Source: JALHOP01 sp964484195
GTDB lineage: Bacteria > Myxococcota > XYA12-FULL-58-9 > JALHOP01
Reading direction: 5' to 3'
NCBI GenBank assembly: GCA_964484195.1
Contig: CAZAER010000003.1
Span: forward strand, 1 to 64,000
DNA length: 64,000 nucleotides
The notes under the pieces are model-generated. The model did not search any database. It was not told the DNA's origin and was given only the letters and a program-made list of their open reading frames with translations. Positions 36,817 to 45,425 of the stretch are shown here, piece by piece; within the stretch, counting starts at the first letter, position 1; the number at the start of each line of letters is the position of its first letter. The position numbers and the translations under genes are program-made.

Positions 36817-37649
36817 CCCTTTTCGTCGAGAACGTCACCATCATCGACTACGCGTATTTGCGACCCGACGTACGCATCGCCGGTGACAGCCTCATCCTCA
36901 CCGTCGAGCTCCGTGGTGAGCTCGACCACAATGGGTTCATCGTCGACTTCGGCAAGCTCAAGCCGATGGTGAAACAGCTGGTCGACAGCGAGCTCGATCA
37001 CCGCCTGTTGCTGCCCGACCGCGATCGAGAGCTCATCGTCGAGGAGATTGGCGGCCGCGTCATCGTCCGCTACGGCACCCTCACGTACGAGGCGCCGCCG
37101 CTAGCGATTGCGCGTCTGGACGCTATCGCGATCACGCACGACACCATCTCACAGCGCATCCAGCAGCTCGTCGCGCCCCATTTGTCGCCCAACGTGAGCG
37201 CGTTGCGCTGCCATCTTGCCCGCGACGCCCGCGCCGAGCAGCAGGCGAGCTTCGCCTATACGCATGGCTTGCGGCACCACGATGGTAACTGCCAGCGCCT
37301 CTTGCATGGGCACCGCGGTGTCTTCGTGGTGATCTGGGACGGCATTCGCGATCCCGAGCTCGAGGGCACCTTGATCCAGCGCTTCGACGGGGCACACTTC
37401 GCGTCAGCGCGCGACGTCAGTGGTGATGCGGTCGCCTATCGCGCCGCGCAAGGCGACTTCACCGCGCTTCTGCCCGCCGGCCGCATCGTCTCGATGGCGG
37501 TCGAGCCGACGATCGAGAACATCGCGCAGTTCGCGTTCGAAGAGCTGGTGCGCGGGCAAGGTCTCGATGCCCGGCGGCTCATGGTGCGTGCATACGAAGG
37601 TCCCAACAAGGGCGCGATGTTCTCGGTGCCGTCCGTTACGGCGGAGTAA
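36807..37649 (+). CDS. Tandem-domain 6-pyruvoyltetrahydropterin-synthase/QueD-fold protein
   Basis: The 280-residue protein is two PTPS-fold halves. Half 1 (1-125) has DHNGFIVDFGKLKPM and LDHRLLL (D64-H65, the catalytic Asp-His pair of the family) but lacks zinc histidines. Half 2 (130-280) has H153, H157/H158, C162 and HGH (167-169), matching zinc and catalytic Cys sites, plus PTIENIAQF (E237). Normal family members carry all of these on one 120-residue domain. Known relatives make 6-carboxy- or 6-pyruvoyl-tetrahydropterin (queuosine or pterin routes). The 10-nt overlap with a GT4 gene raises the possibility of a glycosylated pterin, which is inference. Confidence 0.8.
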   Translation: MPVTLFVENVTIIDYAYLRPDVRIAGDSLILTVELRGELDHNGFIVDFGKLKPMVKQLVDSELDHRLLLPDRDRELIVEEIGGRVIVRYGTLTYEAPPLAIARLDAIAITHDTISQRIQQLVAPHLSPNVSALRCHLARDARAEQQASFAYTHGLRHHDGNCQRLLHGHRGVFVVIWDGIRDPELEGTLIQRFDGAHFASARDVSGDAVAYRAAQGDFTALLPAGRIVSMAVEPTIENIAQFAFEELVRGQGLDARRLMVRAYEGPNKGAMFSVPSVTAE

Positions 37650-38049
37650 ACGATCCCGGTCCGAAGGGCCGTGGCAACAGAGCACCGAAGGTGGTGCGTT
37701 CCTGCACGGCTTTCATGTCGGCGAGGACGATCGCTGTCGACGGCGCGCAGAACTCTGCCATCACTTGTAGGCACAGGGCGCAGGGCACGACCGGCCCGTT
37801 GCCTTCGGCGACGACGACGATAGCCTCGATGTCCCGCTCACCGTGCGTGGCTACCGCTGTCCAGATGCCCGTACGTTCGGCACAGACCGTCGCGCCGTAG
37901 GTCGCGTTTTCGACGTTGCACCCGGCGACGATGCGTCCGCTCTTCAAGATGATGGCGGCGCCGACCTGGAACTTGGAATAGGGTGCGTAGGCGCGCTGAC
38001 GGGCACTGCGCGCAACCTTCAGGGCCTCGTTTTCCAGGGGATGCGTCAT
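37636..38049 (-). CDS. cdd: Cytidine deaminase
   Basis: The 137-residue enzyme deaminates cytidine and deoxycytidine. The zinc site is CAERTGI (catalytic Glu) with PCALC; ARQRAYAPYSKFQVGAAI and CNVENATYGATVCAE are standard. The 3' end overlaps the convergent PTPS gene by 14 nt. It is divergent from the CAP-domain gene by 64 bp. Confidence 0.94.
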   Translation of the reverse strand: MTHPLENEALKVARSARQRAYAPYSKFQVGAAIILKSGRIVAGCNVENATYGATVCAERTGIWTAVATHGERDIEAIVVVAEGNGPVVPCALCLQVMAEFCAPSTAIVLADMKAVQERTTFGALLPRPFGPGSFTPP

Positions 38050-38113
38050 CGGTAGGTGGAAGATTACGGGAAGGAGTTGCTCCCGGCAATTTGCGCGCTA
38101 TGCTCGGATCGCG

Positions 38114-39760
38114 ATGTCCATTCGGGCCCCCCACGCGTTGCTTGTGGCAGCGGCCCTTTCGGCTTGCGCACATGGCCGGCGCTCGGGTGCACCCTCCGGC
38201 ACGGCGACGGTGGTCACGCCCGAGCAGGTCTCGGCTGCCGTGGTCTACGCGCCGCGCAGTCGGGCGTCGCTGCAGTACAACGGCGAGATGCCGGTCGCGG
38301 CCGAGCCCACGAGCGATCTGGTGAACGCGTTGACCGGCATGGTGCAGCGCCACGCCAATGCTCTCGGGCAAACACCGCCGAGCCTCGACCCGCGCCTGTG
38401 CACCGTCGCCGAGGACATGGCGCGTCTGTCGAGCGCCGGGCGGCCACCTCCTTATCGCGCCATCGAGTTCGCGCTGGCGCGTTACGGCGTGGTGGAGCCC
38501 TCGCCGCAGTTGGTGATTCTCCGAACCCGCGAAGGCGAAAGCTTGGACCACGTCGTCGCCGAGCTGGAGCGCCAAATCGACTCGCCGTTGCGCTCGATGC
38601 CTCCACGCCGCGTCGGAGCCGGCGCCGTGAGCATCGGTGACGGCTCGATGGTCGTCGTCCTCGTGCTGCAGCAGAGCTTCATCGACCTCGAGCCGGTGCC
38701 GCGCGAGCTCGCGATGGGTGCTCGTGTCCGCTTACGCGGACGGGTGCTCGAGCCCTACGGCACACCGGAGCTTTTCGTGACCCGGCCGGACGGCTCGACG
38801 GTGAAACAGAGCTTGTCTGCTCGGGCTGGCCGCGCCTTCAACGGCAGCGTCGATTGTCCGGCGGAAGGGCGCCAGCAGGTCGAGCTCATCGGCACGGGTG
38901 CTCGCGGTCCGCAGGTGCTCGCGAACTTTCCGGTCTGGTGCGGCATCGATGCACCGTCGAGCGTGCGTATCGAGATGCCGAACACCAGCGACGTCGGTGT
39001 CGGCGAGACCGAGCAACAGATCTTCGAGCTGGTGAACCGCGAGCGTCGCGAGTTCGGTTTGCCACCGGTTGCCTGGGACGAACGCGCCGCCGAGGTAGCG
39101 CGTGCCCATAGCGAGGACATGCGTGAAAACGACTTCGTGGGCCACGTCTCCCCTTCGAAGGGAGGGCCAAGTGACCGCGCGAAGGCGGCGGGTCTTGCAT
39201 CGCCGCTCCTCCTCGAGAACGTCGCTTTTGCCCACTCGGCCGACGAAGCTCATGCCGGTCTCATGAACAGCCCTGGCCATCGCGCGAACATCTTGAACGC
39301 CGAGGTTACGCACGTCGGCATCGGCGTGGTCATGGCTCCGGGGGGCTCGACGCCCGAGCTCTACGCCACCGAGCTCTTCACGCGCGTCGTCGGTCCCGTC
39401 GATCTCGGGAGCGCTCGGGTCGCGGTGCAGCGTGCGCTCGATGGTCAGCGTGCACGCTCGAAGCTCGCGCCACTTTCGCAGGACAAGGCGCTGGCAACGT
39501 TGGCGCAGTCGTTCGCGGTGGCGCTGGCGCGCTCGGCTGGGGAGGCCAAGCCGCCGTCACTCGAGAAGGCGGCGCGGCGTTATGCCACCGTCACCACCGA
39601 GATCGTCGTGGTCGCCGACGCCGACCGAGTGTCGTCGGAGCGCCTGCTCCGCCATAGCGCGGCCGGCATCGGCATTGGCGTGGCGCAGGGACGGCACCCG
39701 CAGCTCGGCGAGAACGCCGTCTACGTCGTGATCATCATCGGGCACCGTGGCAGCTCTTAG
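38114..39760 (+). CDS. CAP/SCP-domain lipoprotein
   Basis: The 548-residue protein has a lipoprotein signal (LLVAAALSAC). Residues about 60-290 are unique. A CAP/SCP-PR1 domain follows (about 300-425): EQQIFELVNRERREFGLPPVAWDERAAEVARAHSEDM, GLMNSPGHRANILN, and HVGIGVVMA, with the His/Glu cavity residues. The last 120 residues partly resemble a degenerate second CAP-like unit (ALDGQRARSKLAPLSQD). Bacterial CAP proteins are secreted and of uncertain activity. Confidence 0.88.
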   Translation: MSIRAPHALLVAAALSACAHGRRSGAPSGTATVVTPEQVSAAVVYAPRSRASLQYNGEMPVAAEPTSDLVNALTGMVQRHANALGQTPPSLDPRLCTVAEDMARLSSAGRPPPYRAIEFALARYGVVEPSPQLVILRTREGESLDHVVAELERQIDSPLRSMPPRRVGAGAVSIGDGSMVVVLVLQQSFIDLEPVPRELAMGARVRLRGRVLEPYGTPELFVTRPDGSTVKQSLSARAGRAFNGSVDCPAEGRQQVELIGTGARGPQVLANFPVWCGIDAPSSVRIEMPNTSDVGVGETEQQIFELVNRERREFGLPPVAWDERAAEVARAHSEDMRENDFVGHVSPSKGGPSDRAKAAGLASPLLLENVAFAHSADEAHAGLMNSPGHRANILNAEVTHVGIGVVMAPGGSTPELYATELFTRVVGPVDLGSARVAVQRALDGQRARSKLAPLSQDKALATLAQSFAVALARSAGEAKPPSLEKAARRYATVTTEIVVVADADRVSSERLLRHSAAGIGIGVAQGRHPQLGENAVYVVIIIGHRGSS

Positions 39761-41958
39761 AGCTGCTTGTTCTCCACCTTGAGCAGTGTGCCGCCCGGGT
39801 GGCCGTAGAGCAGCCGGTACATGCCGTACGAGGCGATGACTTTTTGCACATAGCGCCGAGTGCTCGCGTACGGGATCTCCTCGACGAACTCGTCGAGCGA
39901 GAGCTCGCCCAGGCGGTTGCGCCAGCGGCCCACAGCCGTCTCACCTGCGTGATACGAGGCAGCGACCGCGGCGACGTCGCCGTCGAAGAGCTCGAGGAGA
40001 CTGGAGAGGTAGTGTGTGCCGAAGCGGATGGAGACTGGCGGGTCGAAGAGCTGGCGTGCCTGGAAGCCGCGGGCCTTCAGATCTTTGGCGATGCGCATGG
40101 CGGTCGGCCGCATCATCTGCATGAGCCCACGCGCGGCGCGCGGCGACATGGCGCGGACGTCGAACGAGCTCTCTTCGCGGATCACCGCGTAGATGAGCTC
40201 CGGAGGAAGGTCATAGCTCTCTGCTGTCTTGTCGACGATGTCTTGGTGCGGACGCGGGTACGCTAAAGCGATCACGAGCGGGTCGGCGAGGTCGGTGAGT
40301 GGACCAGTGACCAGCTTGCGCATCGCCATGGCGCTGTGGCGGACGTCGCCGTCGCGAGCACGCAACCAGGCGACGACCAGCTTGTCGGGGCCCTCGAGTG
40401 AGCTTTGTGGAACCAGCCGCGCCAGCTTCTCGGCTTCCCGGGTCAGGCCGGCCATGTGCAACGTGACCACGCCTACGAACCCACGACTCGGCTTCTGCGG
40501 TGGAGGAGCGACGGTGCCGGGAACGCGAGAGGCCTCGCCGATGGTGAGGCGCATCGGACAGGCTGGATCGGTGCCGCAGGTGAGATCGGCAGCGGCGAGC
40601 GCGTAATACGAGGTCGGGGCGACTTCGAGGAGCGTCGCAGCGAACGCCTTGGCGCCGACGTCGTCTTTTTGATCGAGGGCGTAGCGCAAGCGCCAGTAGA
40701 GGGCTGCTGGTCCCATCGATCCGCGCACGTCGATTGCGGCGAGCAGGGCATCGATGTGCTCGCGCGGCGCGCCTTTGCGACGCTCGGTCCATGCCGCGTA
40801 CCAGCTCGCCGCGTCGACGAGCTCGCTCGTCGTATGGCCCGGACCGATGGCGCCGTCTTCCGTGATGAGCGCTGGTGCTCGGTCGGCTTTCTCGGCCTTG
40901 ATCAACCATTCCGTGAACCAGGTTGCACGTGCGAGGTCTCGGCTCACATAGGCGATGCGTGCCCCCATGAGCGCACCCTCGCGGCTGTAGGGCTCCGCGG
41001 GCTGTTCGGTGCAAGCGGTCGCAAAGTCGTCGAGCGCCGCGGTGAGCTTGCCGTTGCGGGCGTGGATGTCGCCACGGATGAACAGCGCATGAGCGCGAAT
41101 CTCGGGGTGACGCGCGTCTTTGAGCAACGCGTCGAGCGACGTCATCGCTCGCCAGTAGTATTTGTCGACCACGTCGAGCTCGATCTGACCCAAGCGCGCG
41201 CGCCCGCGGGTCACCGGCGCGGCGTTCGCGAAGCCGAGCGCGACTCGGTAGGTCCGGCGTGCCGCCCACTTTGCGAGAATGCGCTCGTGGTCGGCGCGCT
41301 CGACGAGGTCTTCCGCTGTCGGCGCTGGCGCGCGTGCCCCGAGGCTCTGCAGCTGCGCCCGCGCAGAGCGTCCCGCCGAGGTGTTCGCGTACTCGGCGGC
41401 GGTGTGGCGCAACATGACGATCGCGGCTTTCTTGTCACCCGTGGCCAAGGCAAGGCGAGCGCGGATCACGTCGATCTCGGCGATTTGTCCGTCATTGCGG
41501 GCAAGGGCGTGCCCCTTCGTCGCGGCGACATCGGCGCGTGCGAGGTCGCGGGCACGGAGCCAGCAGGCGGCAACGCGTGACCACGCCGCGGCGGCGAAGG
41601 GTGAGCTTTCCGCGATGGTCTCGGCTTTGGCATCGGCCGCGGCGCAGTCGCGAACGCCCATCTGAGCGTTGACCTCGAGGACCGCTGCGTAGTCACCGAG
41701 GTCCGCTCCCGCCTGAGCGACTTGCTGGAGCTCGGCAATCACGGTCGGATGGTCGCCACGACGGACAGCGGCCAGCAATCGTACCAGCGCGGCGGACTTG
41801 AGCGCTTCGGGCTCGCTCGTAGGGTCTTCGGCGATGGTCGCGGCGAGGCGCATCGCGCGGCTGATCTCGCCGTGCTCGTACGCCGCCGTCATTTGCTCGA
41901 GTGGCGTTGATTTCGCCACCGTCACGAGGAGCGCAAGAAGCCCCAAGCTTACCATCAC
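39757..41958 (-). CDS. Soluble-lytic-transglycosylase (Slt70)-like protein
   Basis: The 733-residue protein has a signal peptide (MMVSLGLLALLVTVAKS), a long TPR-like helical superhelix to about residue 560, then a GEWL transglycosylase domain: PPELIYAVIREESSFDVRAMSPRAARGLMQMM (catalytic Glu), then SYHAGETAVGRW and PYASTRRYVQKVIASYGMYR. It cleaves peptidoglycan glycan strands in the periplasm. The end overlaps the CAP gene by 4 nt; the start is divergent from the acyltransferase by 44 bp. Confidence 0.93.
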   Translation of the reverse strand: MMVSLGLLALLVTVAKSTPLEQMTAAYEHGEISRAMRLAATIAEDPTSEPEALKSAALVRLLAAVRRGDHPTVIAELQQVAQAGADLGDYAAVLEVNAQMGVRDCAAADAKAETIAESSPFAAAAWSRVAACWLRARDLARADVAATKGHALARNDGQIAEIDVIRARLALATGDKKAAIVMLRHTAAEYANTSAGRSARAQLQSLGARAPAPTAEDLVERADHERILAKWAARRTYRVALGFANAAPVTRGRARLGQIELDVVDKYYWRAMTSLDALLKDARHPEIRAHALFIRGDIHARNGKLTAALDDFATACTEQPAEPYSREGALMGARIAYVSRDLARATWFTEWLIKAEKADRAPALITEDGAIGPGHTTSELVDAASWYAAWTERRKGAPREHIDALLAAIDVRGSMGPAALYWRLRYALDQKDDVGAKAFAATLLEVAPTSYYALAAADLTCGTDPACPMRLTIGEASRVPGTVAPPPQKPSRGFVGVVTLHMAGLTREAEKLARLVPQSSLEGPDKLVVAWLRARDGDVRHSAMAMRKLVTGPLTDLADPLVIALAYPRPHQDIVDKTAESYDLPPELIYAVIREESSFDVRAMSPRAARGLMQMMRPTAMRIAKDLKARGFQARQLFDPPVSIRFGTHYLSSLLELFDGDVAAVAASYHAGETAVGRWRNRLGELSLDEFVEEIPYASTRRYVQKVIASYGMYRLLYGHPGGTLLKVENKQL

Positions 41959-42002
41959 GACAACTGTACTCTGGCCGCGCCATCGACGTAATCTTTCGGT
42001 CG

Positions 42003-42995
42003 ATGCTGGACTTGAAACGCCTCAAGAAGCTGCGGCTGCACCGCCGCCCCGTCGGTCAGGTCATCCTCGCCGATACCGTGATGCGCCTCGACTATCGCTG
42101 GCCGCGACCCACCGAAATCATCCTCGAAGGCGTCGGCAATATCCCCGACGACCGCCCGGTGTTCCTCGCGATGAATCACACCGACCGCTACAACTACTGG
42201 CCTTTCCAGTTTCAGATGTATCGCCAGCGCCTGCCGCGTTTCACGGCCACTTGGGTGAAGGGCAAGTACTACGAGAACGCGGTCATGGCGCGCTTCTTCG
42301 ACTCCACGAACAACATTCCGGTGCCCTCGCGCGGTTATGTCATCACCACCGAGTTTCGTAAGCTCATGAAGCGGCCGCCGAGCGACTCGGCCTACCGCAC
42401 GCTACGGGATATCGTCGACGGCAAAGCCCTGCCGGAGATCGCGGAGCTCGAGCCGGACGTGCGCGAGATGGTCGAGCGCTTCGGCGAAGGCGAGCGGGCG
42501 TCCGACACGGCCACCTTCCGAGCGCGCTTCGATGCGCTCTTCGACGCCATGATGCAGGAAGTCGTTCGCCTCAATCGCGCCGCCCTCTTCACCCACGATT
42601 GCAACGTGCTGGTTTTCCCGGAAGGCACGCGATCGATTCGGCTCCAACGCGGCTTCACCGGCCTGATGCAGATGGCCCAAAACGTGGGTGTCGATATCGT
42701 TTGTGTCGGCTGCAACGGAGCGGACAAGGCCTATCCCGGCAACAGCCCGCTATCGAAGGGCGGCCGTATCGTCTATCGCATCGCGCCACCGCTTTCGCTC
42801 GACGGTCCCGAGCTTGCACCGCATCGTGTGCGCGCCGAGTTCACGCCGTTCACCCGGCAAGCCACCGACAATCACGGTGATGCCTTCGAGGCCGCCACCA
42901 AGGTCGTGATGGCGCGTATCAGTGAGCTCCTCGATCCCGAGTACCGCGCCGACGGCACGGTCGGCGGCACTCAGGGAGCGGCGCGCTTCATGTGA
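42003..42995 (+). CDS. PlsC-like phospholipid/glycerol acyltransferase
   Basis: The 330-residue acyltransferase carries FLAMNHTDRYNYWPF as its HX4D block and VFPEGTRSIRLQRGF as its glycerol-phosphate block. The catalytic position of HX4D (H59) is followed by Asn64 rather than Asp; an Asp two residues after the His (D61) is the nearest acid. The middle insertion (about residues 120-190) is longer than in PlsC. It probably transfers an acyl chain to a lipid. The 34 upstream codons are rejected because they overlap the divergent Slt gene. It overlaps the LysR gene end by 25 nt. Confidence 0.86.
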   Translation: MLDLKRLKKLRLHRRPVGQVILADTVMRLDYRWPRPTEIILEGVGNIPDDRPVFLAMNHTDRYNYWPFQFQMYRQRLPRFTATWVKGKYYENAVMARFFDSTNNIPVPSRGYVITTEFRKLMKRPPSDSAYRTLRDIVDGKALPEIAELEPDVREMVERFGEGERASDTATFRARFDALFDAMMQEVVRLNRAALFTHDCNVLVFPEGTRSIRLQRGFTGLMQMAQNVGVDIVCVGCNGADKAYPGNSPLSKGGRIVYRIAPPLSLDGPELAPHRVRAEFTPFTRQATDNHGDAFEAATKVVMARISELLDPEYRADGTVGGTQGAARFM

Positions 42996-43957
42996 CGCTT
43001 GGGCTTTGCCGGCCTGGGGCAGCGACCGCTCTCGACTTCTCGTTCGACCTCGACCGCTATAGCGGCCACTTGGTCGCGAAACCATTTGTGCGCGGGATCG
43101 TAGTGGGTGCGCTCGTGCCAGAGCTGGAACCACGAGCCCTTCGCGAACTCCAGCGGCGGATCGTGGAAGGCCAACGGCAGCAGCGCGCCCAGCGGACGCG
43201 CCACGTACTCCGAGATCGTCACGATGAAGTCCGTGCGTGACACCAGGAAGGGCGCCACCATGAAGTGGGGCACGACGACCGCGATGCGCCGCGACAATCC
43301 TTTCGCGTCGAGAGCTTCGTCGACGATGCCGCGACGGCCGCCGCGGGGTGACACGAGAACGTGAGAAAGCTCGCAATACGTCTCGAGGTCGAGCTCGCGT
43401 TTCACCAACGGGTGACCCTCGCGCACGAGACACACGAAGCGATCCGCGAACAGCCGCCGGCGGTAGATGCCTGCGGGAGCCTCGGAAAAGCTTCCCACGC
43501 TCAGGAGGAGATCGATCTCGCCCGCCTGCAGCTCGCGGTAGTTGAGGTCGTCGCCACGCCACGCGACGGCCTCGACGGTGACGTTCGGAGCGACTGCGGC
43601 AAGCCGTTTCACGATGAGCGGCATGAAGACGAAGGCGCTGTGATCGAGCAGCGCAATGCGGAAGTTTTCTGTCGCCTTCTCGGGCACGAAGGTGTCGTGC
43701 TCACTGACGGCGCGTGAAAGCAGAGCGAGCGCCTGACGCACCGGTTCGGCGAGCTCCAGGGCGCGTGGCGTCGGCAACATGCCATCTGGGCTGCGGACGA
43801 GAAGCGGGTCTCCAGTGACCTGGCGCAAGCGGGTGAGCGCGTTGCTCATGGCGGGCTGTGACAAACCGAGGGCGCGGCCGGCGCGGGTGACGTTGCGCTC
43901 GCGCACCAGGACATCGAGAGCGCGCAGCAGGTTGAGGTCCATGTCGTCGATATTCAT
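42971..43957 (-). CDS. LysR-type transcriptional regulator
   Basis: The 328-residue regulator has an N-terminal winged HTH (LNLLRALDVLVRERNVTRAGRALGLSQPAMSNALTRL) and a substrate-binding domain with two alpha/beta lobes (FRIALLDHSAFVFMPLIV; YRELQAGEIDLLLSVG). The start MNIDDMDLNLLRAL fits the family; the 42 upstream codons would cross the operator and are rejected. It is divergent from yceI, with a LysR box in between, so it probably controls yceI and itself. Confidence 0.93.
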   Translation of the reverse strand: MNIDDMDLNLLRALDVLVRERNVTRAGRALGLSQPAMSNALTRLRQVTGDPLLVRSPDGMLPTPRALELAEPVRQALALLSRAVSEHDTFVPEKATENFRIALLDHSAFVFMPLIVKRLAAVAPNVTVEAVAWRGDDLNYRELQAGEIDLLLSVGSFSEAPAGIYRRRLFADRFVCLVREGHPLVKRELDLETYCELSHVLVSPRGGRRGIVDEALDAKGLSRRIAVVVPHFMVAPFLVSRTDFIVTISEYVARPLGALLPLAFHDPPLEFAKGSWFQLWHERTHYDPAHKWFRDQVAAIAVEVEREVESGRCPRPAKPKRHMKRAAP

Positions 43958-43973
43958 CAACCCTATGCATAAT

Positions 43974-43988
43974 ATCCGAACTATCGAT
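43974..43988. promoter_or_regulatory. LysR-type operator (ATC-N9-GAT)
   Basis: ATCCGAACTATCGAT matches the ATC-N9-GAT form of the LysR T-N11-A box. It sits 17 bp from the LysR start and 36 bp from yceI, in the AT-rich divergent promoter region (66 bp). A second ATCG/CGAT pair at 43983-44003 may be an additional half-site. Confidence 0.5.
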
Positions 43989-44023
43989 TTTGCAAATACC
44001 GATGACGGGTGCATCGTTGGTCC

Positions 44024-44551
44024 ATGAGCACTCAATACAAAATTGATCCCTCCCATACCCACGCCCAGTTCTCTGTTCGCCACATGATGGTGAGCAACGT
44101 CCGCGGCGAGTTCACCAAGCTCGAAGGCGAGGCCGTCATCGACGACACGAACCCCGAGCGCTCCAAGGTAAACGTCACCATCGACGCTGCGAGCATCAGC
44201 TCACGCGACGAGAAGCGCGACGCGCACCTGAAGAGCTCCGACTTCTTCGACGTGGCCAAGTTCCCCACACTCACCTTCACATCGAAGGCTGTCCGCAAAA
44301 ACGGCGGCAAGCTCGAGGTGACTGGAGACCTCACCATTCACGGCGTCACGCGTGAGGTGAAGCTCGATGTCGAAGAGCTTACTGAGGCCGTGACCGATCC
44401 GTGGGGCGCGATCCGCCGCGGCGCCCGTGCCAGCACCACCATCGACCGCAAGGATTACGGGCTCGTATGGAACGCCAACCTCGACAAAGGAGGTGTGGCG
44501 GTGGGGGACAAAGTAGCCATCAATCTCGAAGCTGAATTCATACGCATTTAA
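44024..44551 (+). CDS. YceI-family lipid/isoprenoid-binding protein
   Basis: The 175-residue lipocalin-like protein starts MSTQYKIDPSHTHAQFSVRH and shows the YceI pattern: SSRDEKRDAHLKSSDFFDVAKFP and LTFTSKAV, ending in KVAINLEAEFI. YceI proteins bind polyisoprenoids or amphiphiles. No signal peptide is present, so it is likely cytoplasmic, unlike E. coli YceI. Divergent from and probably controlled by the LysR gene. Confidence 0.93.
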   Translation: MSTQYKIDPSHTHAQFSVRHMMVSNVRGEFTKLEGEAVIDDTNPERSKVNVTIDAASISSRDEKRDAHLKSSDFFDVAKFPTLTFTSKAVRKNGGKLEVTGDLTIHGVTREVKLDVEELTEAVTDPWGAIRRGARASTTIDRKDYGLVWNANLDKGGVAVGDKVAINLEAEFIRI

Positions 44552-44596
44552 TCTACAATGCGATCGTGTCGATGCCTTCAAGCAGGAGCGTCACCG

Positions 44597-45370
44597 ATGC
44601 GTCGCAAAATCTTGGTCGTTGATGATAGCGACATCGTGATTGCCTGGTTGCGCTCGCAGCTCGAAGGCGTCGGCTACGATGTCATCGCCGCGGCCACCCC
44701 CGCCGAAGCAGCGGAGCTGGTCGCGCGCGAGCGCCCCGCCGCAATCGTCGTGGACCTGATGATGCCCAACGTCGACTGTGGCGAGGTCATTCGCGGTGTC
44801 CGCCTTCGCGACCCGAATCACGTCGTGCCCGTCATCCTCTACTCCGGCCAGCCCCTGCGCCGTCTGCAGGAAGCAGTCGTCCGCTATGGCGTCAGCGGCT
44901 GCGCACCCAAGAAGCGTGACGTCAGCGAGCTGCTCGCCGAGCTCGAGCGCTGCATCTACGGCGACCGACCGGGCATCCTCACGCCGGTGCTGCCGGGCAT
45001 CACCATGCCGACCTCGAGTCAGTGCCTCTTCGTGGACGACGACGCGAGCATCTTGCGCAGCTACCAGCGCTTCTTCGCCAACAAGATCGACGCCGCCTTC
45101 GTCACCTCGCCCATCGACGCGCTCGGCCGCCTCCATGCCGGCAATCCCCCGAGCGTCGTGGTCGCCGACATCGTCATGCCCGGTATGTCCGGGCTCGATC
45201 TCTACGCCCGCGCCGTCAGCTTGAGCGACGGGTGGCGCAAGCGCTTCGTCTTCGTCACGGGGAGCGACCGGTTCGCCGCCGCCGGTGAGTCGTGGAACGT
45301 GCCCGTCCTGCAGAAACCGGTGAGCATCGAGAAGCTCCACGCGGTTATTGCCGAGCGCAACGTCGTCTAG
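44597..45370 (+). CDS. Protein with two response-regulator receiver domains
   Basis: The 257-residue protein is two REC domains in tandem without an output domain. REC1: KILVVDDSDIV, phospho-acceptor Asp in VVDLMMPNVD, YSGQPL and a Lys-containing C-terminal loop (CAPKKRD). REC2: CLFVDDDASILRSY, VVADIVMPGMSGLD, VTGSDRF, VLQKPVS. Both keep the acidic pocket. AGGAG stands 8 nt upstream of the ATG. A double-receiver protein suggests a phosphate-transfer or sink role; no kinase is adjacent. Confidence 0.93.
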   Translation: MRRKILVVDDSDIVIAWLRSQLEGVGYDVIAAATPAEAAELVARERPAAIVVDLMMPNVDCGEVIRGVRLRDPNHVVPVILYSGQPLRRLQEAVVRYGVSGCAPKKRDVSELLAELERCIYGDRPGILTPVLPGITMPTSSQCLFVDDDASILRSYQRFFANKIDAAFVTSPIDALGRLHAGNPPSVVVADIVMPGMSGLDLYARAVSLSDGWRKRFVFVTGSDRFAAAGESWNVPVLQKPVSIEKLHAVIAERNVV

Positions 45371-45412
45371 CGGGCGTTGGCCCGAGACTCGCCAAACCGC
45401 GTCCGCTCGGGC
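45371..45412 (+). promoter_or_regulatory. Two mutually exclusive hairpins in the leader before DAHP synthase
   Basis: CGGGC-GTTG-GCCCG (45371-45384) forms one stem. GCCCGAG (45380-45386) can instead pair with CTCGGGC (45406-45412), forming a second stem 13 nt before the DAHP-synthase ATG. The shared GCCCG makes them alternatives. No leader peptide or T-run is seen. An attenuation or translational switch is inferred only. Confidence 0.35.
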
Positions 45413-45425
45413 ATATGCACCCGCC

